The position numbers were made by a program, and so were the translations under genes. DNA of 64,000 nucleotides, from NCBI RefSeq assembly GCF_025751435.1, contig NZ_JAOWKY010000001.1, positions 1,224,001 through 1,288,000 on the forward strand, written 5' to 3'. Of this stretch, positions 11,327 through 19,979 are shown piece by piece. Position 1 is the first letter of the stretch, and the number at the start of each line of letters is the position of its first letter. The DNA comes from Albidovulum marisflavi (lineage in GTDB: Bacteria; Pseudomonadota; Alphaproteobacteria; Rhodobacterales; Rhodobacteraceae). The notes beneath the pieces were generated by a model. That model searched no databases. It was not told the DNA's origin and saw nothing but the letters and a program-made list of their open reading frames with translations.

Positions 11327-12022
11327 CTAGACCTCGACCGGTTCGGGAACGATAAAGTTGCGCTGGATGTCCACGAACAGATCGCCCGAAAGGTCCGTGC
11401 GCGTCTGGGCCCAGTCCTCCCCATCCCGGACCGCGTCGTGAAGGGCGCGCTGCGCCACGAATCTTTGCAGGATCTCGTCCGAGGCGACCGTGATCCAGCC
11501 AAAGGTCAACTGGTCGCCGGCGGCGTCGATCAAGCGCAGTTCCGCGCCCGCTTGCAGGATATTTCCTGGCCGGGTCTGCAAAACCACCAGCTTCACCGTC
11601 TCGATCGCGACATCGTCAAGGCCCGCGTCCGCGATGACGATCTTCTCTCGGACCGCGGGCCATCCGAATGTAAGCCTGGCCTTCAGGGCGCGCCCGATGT
11701 CGCGCGCGGCCTCGCCCGCCTTGTCGCCGTAGGCCAGCGCGAAGTCGTCGGCCGCCTTTGCGATTTCGGCATCCCACTGGGCAAGCGCCGCGATCGGGCG
11801 CGCAGAGATCCAGATCCCGGCCTTGCCGTCAAGGTAGTTGAAATCGGGTTCCGGCCTGAATTCGGTCGCGCAGCTTGAACAGGGTTTCACCTGAAAGCGC
11901 TGCTCTAGGATGGCGGTCTTCAGGTCTGGGCGCCGGTCGGCATTGACGCTCTGGAAGATGTCCATCTCGTTTGCCGTCCCACAGTTGGGACAGGCCACGG
12001 ACAGTGTGGTAAACATCGACAT
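11327..12022 (-). CDS. CpXC-domain zinc-knuckle protein
   Basis: 231 residues. The N-terminus matches the CpXC domain: CPNCG at C11/C14 and CSSC at C48/C51 separated by an SVNADRRPDLK spacer, a four-cysteine zinc-binding layout typical of that family. The rest (FGWPAVREKIVIADAGLDD, LVVLQTRPGNILQAG) is a long alpha/beta extension without a recognised domain. CpXC proteins have no agreed function. It is the last gene of a three-gene minus-strand cluster with a large HEIGH protein (20 bases upstream) and a repeat protein; the tight spacing suggests a shared transcript. Confidence 0.8.
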   Translation of the reverse strand: MSMFTTLSVACPNCGTANEMDIFQSVNADRRPDLKTAILEQRFQVKPCSSCATEFRPEPDFNYLDGKAGIWISARPIAALAQWDAEIAKAADDFALAYGDKAGEAARDIGRALKARLTFGWPAVREKIVIADAGLDDVAIETVKLVVLQTRPGNILQAGAELRLIDAAGDQLTFGWITVASDEILQRFVAQRALHDAVRDGEDWAQTRTDLSGDLFVDIQRNFIVPEPVEV

Positions 12023-12042
12023 GGCGTGATCCTTTCACTGTG

Positions 12043-14940
12043 TCAGAGGGTCGACAGCCACTTGGCAGCCGGATGCTTGGGGTTGAGCTTGCCGGTGTGA
12101 TAGGCCGCATACAGTTCCGAGAACCACTCGCCCGGTGCTCGGAACTGGTAGCCTGTAACGCCTTGCCTGCGCGAACCTGCGTCATACGAAACCCACGTGT
12201 CACCGTAGGCTTCATGGTAGACCTTTCCGCCTATCGCATAGTCGCTTGAGGCACGCTTGTTGTCCCAGGGTTTGCTGCCAGTCGACATTGCCTTGTACCA
12301 GTTGTCCACATTCTGCTTCCGAGCGCTCCAGGCGGTTGCGCCGTTGGGATTCTCCTTCAGTTCTTCCGGCATCTCCGGATCTTCTGGTGCACCACCCGAG
12401 ATCAAGCGCTCGACGTAGAACTCGTCGTACTTGTATTCGGCGGCTACCGCCTTCGCGATTGGCCTGATGTCACCTCCATATTCGGTCCAGCCACCGAATG
12501 CCGCATTACCTGCCTTGCCCTTCATGAACCCCTTCGCATCATCCACCGCGTGTCCGATCTCATGCAGGGTCGTCCAGGTTCCGTAGGTTGGCTGAGGCTT
12601 TTCGGTGTCGGGAACGCAAACGCAGTCAGGCTCGATGTCCTCGAGCTTGTCGGGGTCGCTGAGGCTTGAGCCCCAGTCCATGGCGCCACCCAAGCCCATT
12701 ACGACCTGGCGCTTGCCGGACTGGTAGAAGGAATCGTAAACACCGACTTGTTCGACCTCATCAAAACGAAGAAGGCTTTCATTGAGCTTGGTGTGAGCAT
12801 CAGGAACTTTGGTCATCATCTTGTAATATTTAAGCAAATTTGGCGCGGGCCCGGTAAGTGACGCCTTGCCGCCACCGGCTTCCATTTGCGCCTTGGTATC
12901 GAATACTCCAACCTCCATGTCGAAGCGGGCGCCCAGCAAGGCCATCATGACTTCCTGCGTCACGTCGTTCGGGCCAAGCTGCTCGATCAGACCATCCAGC
13001 ATTCGCTGGCCGTTTGGTTGCGCGATGATGTCCAGAACTTCCTGTTTGGTCGGCGGCGTCCCGGCCTTTGCCTTCGCAGCGATGTTGATGCTGGCGACCT
13101 CTGCCATCACACCGTCAAGCGCACCCTTGGCCTTTGCGGGTTCAAGCCCCTTGGAAAACTCCTCTGCCCGAAGCATCGCGTCGTTGATGCGGCCCTGGGC
13201 CCCCGGCTTGTCGGGGAAGTTCTGCTTCAGCGCCTTGTCTGCTTCGGATTTCACCTCGGCGCGACGGATGAGATAGACCTCCTGGCCGTCCGCCAACATG
13301 CGCGCGCGGTCCAGTGCGGCCTCTGCCCGGTCCAGCATTCCCGTCGCGGCGTCATTGCCCTTTTCGGCGGCTTCGCGGCCCTGTTTGGCGGTTTCCAACG
13401 CGGTCTTCAGGCTGGTTTCGGCGTACTTCGCCTGGCCGTGCGTGTCGCGCAGGTTTGTTATCCGATCGATCAGCCTGTCCGCGCGCGTCATCAGCGCGTC
13501 GACGATATCGGCCAGTCGCCGGGCGCCGCTGGCCAGTTCGGCCAGTTCCTTAAGATGACTGCGGGCGGTATCGTCGTCAAAGTTTTCAACGCCCTCGTCG
13601 GCAGCCTTGTGGCGCCGCTTCAAGTCCGCAATCGCTTCGGCGATCTGGGCCGCGCGGGGATGCGCCTCGAGCGACTTTATCAGCGCCTCGGCCTGAGAGA
13701 TGATCCGTTCGGGCGGCTCGCTGCCGACGGCTTCCTCAAGCCTCGTGAACGGAGCACCCGCCGCCGCGTTCTCGGCGGCGGCCTTGCACATGTCGGGAAT
13801 GAGATCCAGGCGCGCGACGGCTTGGGCGTATTTGCGAACGCCGGCAAGCGCCTCTGCCTGCGCGAAGACCGACCGCGCCTCGGCGATCTGACCAAGGGCG
13901 AACTTGCCCTGAGGATGGCTGGCAAGCGCGCTGATCGCTTCACTTGCCGTCTTGGCCGCAGCCTCGAAGTCAAGGTAGCCTTGCGCGAATGGCAACTCTG
14001 CCACCGCGCGTTTCTTCAGGTCCTGCATGATGTGCCATGGTGTGATGAAGTCGCGCGCAGCGACAGCGGTCGCAGCCTCCCCCTGTCGGCGCACGATTTC
14101 GGCGCATTCTTCCTCGACCCCTGGACAACGCTTGGCCAGAAGCTTGTTGATCTCGGTTTCGGCGGCGGCCTTGACGAGTTCGTAGTCGGCGCGGTTGTCC
14201 AGAAGTCGCTTGGCCGCGTCGACCTTGCCCCAGGCGATGCTGATGTTGCTGCGCGCCACCGAGATGGAGTGCTCATCAAGCTGCTGCTCTGCAAGGGCGA
14301 CAAGCCTTTCGACCTCTTGCCGTTCGGTACTGACGAAGGCGTCGTTGATCTCGGGATAGCGATTCCGGACCATCTGCGGCCAGCCCTTGTACTTGTTGTA
14401 TTCGGCCATGTAGGCGTTCGAAACCTGCGTGACCCTTGTCTCTTCGCCAAGGATGAAGGCGTGCGCCGAACGCACCGCGTCAAAGTCGGGAGGGGTTCGC
14501 GCGCCGGCATTGCGCAACTCGACCAGACGCGCTTCGGCCTTCTGACGGTGAATGACGGTGCCCCTGAGCGCCTGCATCCGTGTCACCGCCTGCTGCGCCT
14601 CGGTTTGCAACCGGTTGACGTAGGTCTGGCCCAAGGTCTCCAATGCCGTGCTCAGCCGGCCTATTTCCTGCGTCGCGGCGGCGGCGTTCAGCTGCTTCTT
14701 GTCCTTGTCGACGGAGTCGCGCGCCGTATCGAACGATTTGACGATGGATTTCGTGCCGATAAAGGGCGGGTAGTTCTGGATCTTCAGAGAGAATTGCGCG
14801 CAGGCGTCCTGGTACGCCTGGTATTCATCCGACATCCGGTCCTTGTCGACCTGACTGGTCCCCTTTCCGAAAAGCCCGCCGGACTTGAAGTACTTCTTGA
14901 CGAATTTCTGGGCTTTGGGGTCAAGCGATGAAAACGGCAT
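12043..14940 (-). CDS. 965-residue helical protein with C-terminal HEIGH zincin-like domain
   Basis: I do not recognise this protein as a named family. Residues about 1-650 are almost entirely charged, alanine-rich amphipathic helix, as in coiled-coil or helical-repeat scaffolds. The last 300 residues are globular and contain HEIGH at 793-797 preceded by YGTWTTL, and a second acidic element APGEWFSELYAAY (E942 or E938) near the end. HExxH plus a downstream glutamate in an EW/ELYAAY helix is the zinc-site layout of gluzincin-like peptidases. There is no signal peptide or membrane segment, so it is cytosolic or exported by a dedicated route. Start ATG 14940 follows GAGGAGATATAG. It is flanked by the CpXC and 421-residue genes on the same strand. 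Confidence 0.75.
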   Translation of the reverse strand: MPFSSLDPKAQKFVKKYFKSGGLFGKGTSQVDKDRMSDEYQAYQDACAQFSLKIQNYPPFIGTKSIVKSFDTARDSVDKDKKQLNAAAATQEIGRLSTALETLGQTYVNRLQTEAQQAVTRMQALRGTVIHRQKAEARLVELRNAGARTPPDFDAVRSAHAFILGEETRVTQVSNAYMAEYNKYKGWPQMVRNRYPEINDAFVSTERQEVERLVALAEQQLDEHSISVARSNISIAWGKVDAAKRLLDNRADYELVKAAAETEINKLLAKRCPGVEEECAEIVRRQGEAATAVAARDFITPWHIMQDLKKRAVAELPFAQGYLDFEAAAKTASEAISALASHPQGKFALGQIAEARSVFAQAEALAGVRKYAQAVARLDLIPDMCKAAAENAAAGAPFTRLEEAVGSEPPERIISQAEALIKSLEAHPRAAQIAEAIADLKRRHKAADEGVENFDDDTARSHLKELAELASGARRLADIVDALMTRADRLIDRITNLRDTHGQAKYAETSLKTALETAKQGREAAEKGNDAATGMLDRAEAALDRARMLADGQEVYLIRRAEVKSEADKALKQNFPDKPGAQGRINDAMLRAEEFSKGLEPAKAKGALDGVMAEVASINIAAKAKAGTPPTKQEVLDIIAQPNGQRMLDGLIEQLGPNDVTQEVMMALLGARFDMEVGVFDTKAQMEAGGGKASLTGPAPNLLKYYKMMTKVPDAHTKLNESLLRFDEVEQVGVYDSFYQSGKRQVVMGLGGAMDWGSSLSDPDKLEDIEPDCVCVPDTEKPQPTYGTWTTLHEIGHAVDDAKGFMKGKAGNAAFGGWTEYGGDIRPIAKAVAAEYKYDEFYVERLISGGAPEDPEMPEELKENPNGATAWSARKQNVDNWYKAMSTGSKPWDNKRASSDYAIGGKVYHEAYGDTWVSYDAGSRRQGVTGYQFRAPGEWFSELYAAYHTGKLNPKHPAAKWLSTL

Positions 14941-14993
14941 CTATATCTCCTCGGGGCGCTGAGGTCTGAAGGGGGTAAGTTGGCGGATGCGTC

Positions 14994-16259
14994 CTAGCCA
15001 AGGACCTTTGCGATCGCATCCAATGCCTTGCGCGCACTTGCGGCGACGGCAACCTGAACAAAGCCGTTGTCGTCATCCACTTCGGCGAAGAAGTCGCTTT
15101 CAAGCGCGCTACTGTAGTCCCGAATTGCGGCGCGCGCCTCGACCTTCAGCGCGCTGCGCTGATCGCCCTCGGGGGTGTTGGTGATCCGGTCAAGCACATC
15201 CTCGAGCCGCGCGTCGAAGACATCAAGCCGCTTGCGCAGTTCGCTTGCCTCGGCCGCGATGGGGGCGAGTTCCGGGTCGCCAGCGCAGACGCTGACGATC
15301 GCGGATTCCAGTTTCGCCATTTCCTTCATCATGGTGGACCTGGTGGCGCCCCAGAGCACGCGGGACTTCTGGAAGGGCACGACATCCTTGGGGACCTCGC
15401 GCTCGGTGCCTGATCCGCCCTTGCTGATCGCGGCCTCGAGCGCTGACTTCAGCCTGGTGGCGATCTGAAGCGCCGCCGCGAAGTCGCCCGCCTCTGCCTT
15501 CTCGGTCGCCATGGCCCAGGCGGCACTCAGCTGGCTGCGGTTCTCGGGGTTCAGCGCCATGGCCTTTTCGTATAGCTGGCCGATCGCGCCCGCGACCGCG
15601 CCCCAACGCTTGGCGTCCGGACCCTCGGGCGCGTTGCTTTCCGGGGCCTGCTGTTGCGGTTGCTGGGCGCTCAGCAATGGGCGCAGCTTCGCCGCGATGG
15701 CCAGCGCTTCCTGATGGTTGCCGGCTTCCGCCGCCTCAAGGGCCCGGTTCCATGCGGCCTCGATCTGGGGGGCTTTTTCATGTCCCGCATTCAGCGCCCG
15801 TTCGACCATCGCCGTCATGGCCGGTGCGATCTTGGCCCAGTTCTGCGCCTCGGGGCTTTGGGCCTCGGCGGTTTCCACCTGATCCTGATCGCCCTCTTCC
15901 TCCGGCTCCCCGTCGTCGTCCGCCACATTCCCGTCGGCGTCAAGCGCCACGATCTTCAGCTTCAGGTCAAGCCCGGCAAGGAACTTGCGAAGGTTCTTCG
16001 ACATGCCGGGCAGGATGTCGCCCTGGCATTGCAGCATCATCTTCTTGCCCTTGATTTCGACCGTGCCGAACGTGACCTTCGGCGTCTCGCCCTCCTTCTT
16101 GGCCTGGCGGGCAAGAATCGCGGGCTCCTTCATGCGGTGAAGCACCATCACGGTGCCCTCGGGTTTCTTTCCAAGGCACACGCCGAACCCCAAGGCCCGC
16201 TTTCGCGCAACGGGAACCATCGACTTGAGTTCTTCGGTCGCTTCGGGGGTCATTGGCAT
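14994..16259 (-). CDS. 421-residue protein with duplicated 57-residue helical repeat
   Basis: Unrecognised protein, first gene of the CpXC/HEIGH cluster. Residues 1-107 form an alpha/beta domain (FGVCLGKKPEGTVMVLHR, KVTFGTVEIKGKKMML). An acidic linker follows (DDDGEPEEEGDQDQ). Residues 140-196 and 218-274 are an ungapped duplication with 22 of 57 identical positions by my own alignment (shared W, AAW, AEAG and AL-IA positions), resembling a TPR-like two-helix unit. A helical C-terminal domain (KSRVLWGATRSTMMKEMAKL to the end) ends the protein. Start 16259 follows AAGAGG. The partner is presumably the HEIGH protein 53 bases downstream. Confidence 0.72.
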   Translation of the reverse strand: MPMTPEATEELKSMVPVARKRALGFGVCLGKKPEGTVMVLHRMKEPAILARQAKKEGETPKVTFGTVEIKGKKMMLQCQGDILPGMSKNLRKFLAGLDLKLKIVALDADGNVADDDGEPEEEGDQDQVETAEAQSPEAQNWAKIAPAMTAMVERALNAGHEKAPQIEAAWNRALEAAEAGNHQEALAIAAKLRPLLSAQQPQQQAPESNAPEGPDAKRWGAVAGAIGQLYEKAMALNPENRSQLSAAWAMATEKAEAGDFAAALQIATRLKSALEAAISKGGSGTEREVPKDVVPFQKSRVLWGATRSTMMKEMAKLESAIVSVCAGDPELAPIAAEASELRKRLDVFDARLEDVLDRITNTPEGDQRSALKVEARAAIRDYSSALESDFFAEVDDDNGFVQVAVAASARKALDAIAKVLG

Positions 16260-16434
16260 GGCAAACCTCTTGAGGGCTGGGTGCGCCCGTCGTTCAGCGC
16301 AATATGGGCGTCAAGGGCGGCGATTTGATTCGCCGGATGGATGTGTCCGCAACCAGCTTAGTGCAGAATTTCACGGGATGGGGCGAATTTGGGATGCTGC
16401 CCGTCCCGATACGAAGTTTCGCGTGTGATGACGA

Positions 16435-17316
16435 TCAACGCAATGATTTTTCAGCAAATTCCCTGCAAATTTCAAAGAAGGCCGAAACGCGGGTGCTTCC
16501 CCTTCTTTCGCGCAGGCAAACAAGGGCCTCGTCCATCCGCATGGCGTCCTCCCCCTCGATCCTGATCCGCACCAGGCGCGGGTCCTGTCCGAACTCGGCG
16601 GCGGAAACAAAGCCGATCCCCGCGCCCGAGGCCACGATTTCGCGCACGGCCTCCCGTCCCTCGGCCTCGATCGCCGGGGTCAGGGCGAAGCCTTTCGCCC
16701 GTGCCGCGGCTTCCAGCTTCTGGCGCGTGCGCGACCCGCTTTCGCGCATTACAAGCGGTTGATTGGCAAGATCCGAGAACGACACCGAGACCCGACCTGC
16801 AAACGGGTGTTCCTTTGCCACGAAGGCAATGATCGGGGTGGAGTTCAGGCGGATATAGTCGAAGTCCCGGCTTTGGGGTATCTCGCCAAGGACGCCGATG
16901 TCGGCCTCGTAACTGTGCAGGCTTTCAAGCACCGTGTCGGTATTGCCGGCCCGCATCGATATCCGCACACCCGGATAGCGCTGCCGGAACTGGGTAAGCA
17001 CATGCAGAAGGTGATGGGCGCTGTCGGCGACGATCCTGAGCGTGCCAGCCCGCAGTGCGCGCGATTCCGAAAGAAGCTCCAGCGCCTGCTGTTCGTTGTC
17101 GAAAAGACGTCGCGTGATTTCAAGCAGCCGCTCGCCCGCCGGCGTCAGCGCGACCTGCTTCTTGTGCCGGTTGAACAGAAGGACGTCGTATTCTTCCTCC
17201 AACTTTCGCACCTGGTCCGAAATGGCGGGTTGGGTCAGCCGAAGCTCCTCTGCCGCGCGGGAAAATCCGCCGCAGATCGCGACATAGTGGAAGGCGCGAA
17301 GCTGAACGTAGCGCAT
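16435..17316 (-). CDS. LysR family regulator of the AEP cluster
   Basis: 293-residue LysR-type regulator: winged helix-turn-helix at residues 1-62 (QLRAFHYVAICGGFSRAAEEL, LTQPAISDQVRKLEEEY) and a periplasmic-binding-like effector domain (GTLRIVADSAHHLLHVLTQF, IGVLGEIPQSRDF, GAGIGFVSAAEFG). It is transcribed away from phnW across a 175-base gap that contains a perfect T-N11-A palindrome. Position makes it the likely activator of phnWAY and perhaps of the importer; AEP or a pathway intermediate such as phosphonoacetaldehyde would be the expected inducer, but this is inference. Confidence 0.9.
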   Translation of the reverse strand: MRYVQLRAFHYVAICGGFSRAAEELRLTQPAISDQVRKLEEEYDVLLFNRHKKQVALTPAGERLLEITRRLFDNEQQALELLSESRALRAGTLRIVADSAHHLLHVLTQFRQRYPGVRISMRAGNTDTVLESLHSYEADIGVLGEIPQSRDFDYIRLNSTPIIAFVAKEHPFAGRVSVSFSDLANQPLVMRESGSRTRQKLEAAARAKGFALTPAIEAEGREAVREIVASGAGIGFVSAAEFGQDPRLVRIRIEGEDAMRMDEALVCLRERRGSTRVSAFFEICREFAEKSLR

Positions 17317-17390
17317 CCGGGTCCTCGTGGTTTGATGCGGCTCTGGGGCTGATCCGGTCGTACTGTTTGGAGCCTGGGCGGGATTATCGG

Positions 17391-17403
17391 TAAGCTGAGC
17401 TTA
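17391..17403. promoter_or_regulatory. LysR-type operator T-N11-A in the LysR/phnW gap
   Basis: TAAGCT-G-AGCTTA: a perfect 6-base inverted repeat around a single central base that fits the T-N11-A LysR box exactly. It sits 89 bases before the phnW start and 75 bases before the LysR start, where such regulators normally bind. An AT-rich promoter-like stretch (TTATATAACAATACAAATTA) follows immediately on the phnW side. Confidence 0.6.
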
Positions 17404-17491
17404 TATAACAATACAAATTAACGATTTTACAGATGACAAGCCGCGTGACAGATACGAAAGGCATGCCGAAACACGAAGCCAGGACGTTCCC

Positions 17492-18679
17492 ATGACTGCT
17501 TCTGCCAAACCGCTTCCCGCGCCGCATCTGGGCGAACCCTACCTGCTGACGCCCGGTCCGCTGACCACCGCCTTTTCAACCAAGGAGGCGATGCTGAAAG
17601 ACTGGGGGTCTTGGGACGCCGATTTCCGGGCGATGACCAGGTCGCTTTGCGATCAGCTGGTTGCGCTTGCTGGCGACAGCCGGGGCGAGTTCGTTTGCGT
17701 GCCGATGCAGGGCTCCGGTTCGTTCTCGGTCGAGGCGATGCTGGGCACCTTCGTCCCGCGGGAGGGCAAGGCGCTGGTCCTTGCAAACGGCGCCTACGGG
17801 CTGCGGGCGGCCGAAACCATGCGCTACCTTGGCCGCGCCTACACGCTGATCGACAAGGGCGACTACATGCCGCCGCGGGGCGATGAGGTCGCGGCGGAGC
17901 TGGACGCCGACCCCGCGATCACCCATGTCGTCGCGATCCACTGCGAAACGTCCAGCGGCATCCTGAACCCGGTCGCCGAGATTTCAGAGGCGGTTTATTC
18001 ACGCGGGCGCAAGCTGCTGATCGACTCCATGTCGGCCTTCGGGGCGATCGACCTGGACGTGAACCGGATCCGGTACGAGGCGATGGTGTCCTCGGCCAAC
18101 AAGTGCATCGAAGGTGTGCCGGGCTTCGGCTTCGTTGTCGCCCGCAGGTCCGAGCTTGAGGCTGCGAAGGGCAACAGCCATTCGCTCGCGCTCGACCTGC
18201 ACGCGCAGTGGGCCTACATGGAAAAGACCGGCCAGTGGCGCTATACGCCGCCGACCCACGTCGTCGCGGCCTTCCTTGAGGCACTGCGCCTGCACGCGGA
18301 AGAAGGCGGCGTTCCCGCCCGCGGCGCGCGCTACACCCGCAACCGCGACGTGATGGTTGACGGGATGCGGGGCTTGGGGTTCGAAACCCTTCTGAAGGAC
18401 CGCTGGCTGTCCCCGATCATCGTCACGTTCTTCTGCCCCGCCGATCCGAACTTCGTCTTTTCGCGCTTCTATGAGTTGATGAAGGCCAAGGGCTTCATCA
18501 TCTATCCCGGCAAGCTGACGGTCGTGGACAGCTTCCGTGTCGGCTGTATCGGGCGGATGGACGAACACGTGATGCGCAAGGTGGTTCAGGCCGCGAAGGA
18601 AGCATTGGCCGAAATGGGCGTCGCTTCTGCCGCCCCGCCCGAAGCCGCCATCGCCGAACGCGCCAGGCTTGCCGCTTGA
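17492..18679 (+). CDS. phnW: 2-aminoethylphosphonate:pyruvate aminotransferase
   Basis: Transfers the amino group of 2-aminoethylphosphonate to pyruvate, giving phosphonoacetaldehyde and alanine. 395-residue class V aminotransferase starting with the PhnW-typical LLTPGPLTT; phosphate-contact region [15 protein letters not shown] aspartate in [16 protein letters not shown] lysine K204 in [17 protein letters not shown]-terminal [10 protein letters not shown] and FRVGCIGRM. It is followed by phnA, phnY and a PbfA-like gene on the same strand with short gaps, so this is the first step of the PhnWAY hydrolytic route rather than the PhnWX route (no phnX here). Confidence 0.95.
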   Translation: MTASAKPLPAPHLGEPYLLTPGPLTTAFSTKEAMLKDWGSWDADFRAMTRSLCDQLVALAGDSRGEFVCVPMQGSGSFSVEAMLGTFVPREGKALVLANGAYGLRAAETMRYLGRAYTLIDKGDYMPPRGDEVAAELDADPAITHVVAIHCETSSGILNPVAEISEAVYSRGRKLLIDSMSAFGAIDLDVNRIRYEAMVSSANKCIEGVPGFGFVVARRSELEAAKGNSHSLALDLHAQWAYMEKTGQWRYTPPTHVVAAFLEALRLHAEEGGVPARGARYTRNRDVMVDGMRGLGFETLLKDRWLSPIIVTFFCPADPNFVFSRFYELMKAKGFIIYPGKLTVVDSFRVGCIGRMDEHVMRKVVQAAKEALAEMGVASAAPPEAAIAERARLAA

Positions 18680-18711
18680 GCGGCCCCGAGACACTGACGG
18701 AAGGACCGAAG

Positions 18712-19962
18712 ATGAACATGATCAACCGCGCCGCCGTGACCGCCAACGGCCGCGTTTATCCCTGGCCCAAGGTGCCCGCCATCGCGATCTGCCTGGACGG
18801 ATGCGAACCTGAATACCTGGACGTGGCCATCTCCGAAGGGCTGATGCCCACGTTGAAGCGCATTCGTGAAACCGGCACCGAGCGTCTGGCGCACTCGGTC
18901 ATTCCGTCCTTCACGAACCCAAACAACCTGTCGATCGCCACGGGGCGCCCGCCCGCGGTGCACGGGATCTGCGGAAACTACCTGTATGAGCCGGAAACGG
19001 GGCAAGAGGTGATGATGAACGACGTGCGCTTCCTGCGCGCGCCGACCGTATTCGCCCAGTTCTACGATGCCGGCGCCCGAGTGGCCGTTGTCACCGCCAA
19101 GGACAAGCTTCGCGCGCTTCTGGGCGCGGGGCTGAAGTTCGACGAAGATCGCGCCATCGCCTTTTCCTCGGAGCGCGCCGACACCACGACGAAGGCCGAA
19201 CACGGGATCGACAACGCCAGTGCCTGGCTGGGCCGCCCGGTGCCGGAGGTCTATTCGGCCGACCTGTCGGAATTCGTCTTCGCCGCTGGCGTCAAGCTTC
19301 TGAAGGAATGGAAGCCCGACGTGATGTACCTGTCCACGACCGACTACATCCAGCACAAGTTCGCGCCTGACGAACAGGGGGCGAAGGATTTCTACAGGAT
19401 GTTCGACGGCTACCTGGCCCAGCTTGACGCGCTTGGCGCGGCGATCGTGGTGACGGCCGACCATGGCATGAAGCCCAAGCACAACGCCGACGGCACACCT
19501 GCCGTGATCTACGTCCAGGACCTTCTGGACGATTGGCTCGGAAAGGACGCGGCGCGCGTGATCCTGCCCATCACGGATCCCTATGTCGTCCATCACGGCG
19601 CACTCGGCTCCTTTGCCACCGCCTATCTGCCCGAGGGCGCGGACAGGGCGGACATCATGGCGCGGCTTTCGGCGCGGGATGAGCTGATCCTTGTCGTGGA
19701 CCGGGACGAGGCGGTGACGCGTTTCGAACTGCCGGCCGACCGGATCGGCGACATCGTCATGATCTCGGGCGAGAACATGACCATCGGCACTTCGGCCCAC
19801 CGCCACGACCTGGCGGCGCTGAAGGAGCCGCTGCGCAGCCATGGCGGGCTGACCGAGCAGGAGGTGCCCTTCATCGTCAATCGCAAGGTCGACTTGCCGG
19901 ACGCGCCGGACCTTCGCAATTTCGACGCCTTCCTTTACGCCTGCACGGCGGCGGCGCTTTGA
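18712..19962 (+). CDS. phnA: Phosphonoacetate hydrolase
   Basis: Cleaves the C-P bond of phosphonoacetate to acetate and phosphate. Member of the alkaline-phosphatase superfamily with two metal sites: [12 protein letters not shown] (D29), nucleophile threonine in [16 protein letters not shown] (T68), [13 protein letters not shown] and [11 protein letters not shown], and a late histidine in [10 protein letters not shown]. The start at 18712 gives 416 residues and follows GGAAGGACCGAAG. Its stop overlaps the start region of phnY. The N-terminal [19 protein letters not shown] lacks a signal peptide, so it is cytoplasmic, as known PhnA enzymes are. Confidence 0.94.
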   Translation: MNMINRAAVTANGRVYPWPKVPAIAICLDGCEPEYLDVAISEGLMPTLKRIRETGTERLAHSVIPSFTNPNNLSIATGRPPAVHGICGNYLYEPETGQEVMMNDVRFLRAPTVFAQFYDAGARVAVVTAKDKLRALLGAGLKFDEDRAIAFSSERADTTTKAEHGIDNASAWLGRPVPEVYSADLSEFVFAAGVKLLKEWKPDVMYLSTTDYIQHKFAPDEQGAKDFYRMFDGYLAQLDALGAAIVVTADHGMKPKHNADGTPAVIYVQDLLDDWLGKDAARVILPITDPYVVHHGALGSFATAYLPEGADRADIMARLSARDELILVVDRDEAVTRFELPADRIGDIVMISGENMTIGTSAHRHDLAALKEPLRSHGGLTEQEVPFIVNRKVDLPDAPDLRNFDAFLYACTAAAL

Positions 19963-19979
19963 TCATGAAGGACCAGGAC

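Noticed and set aside
12886-14931. Plus-strand open frame of about 680 codons opposite the HEIGH protein
   Set aside because: Antisense to a gene with better codon use, a ribosome-binding site and a recognisable motif; long antisense frames are common in high-GC DNA.
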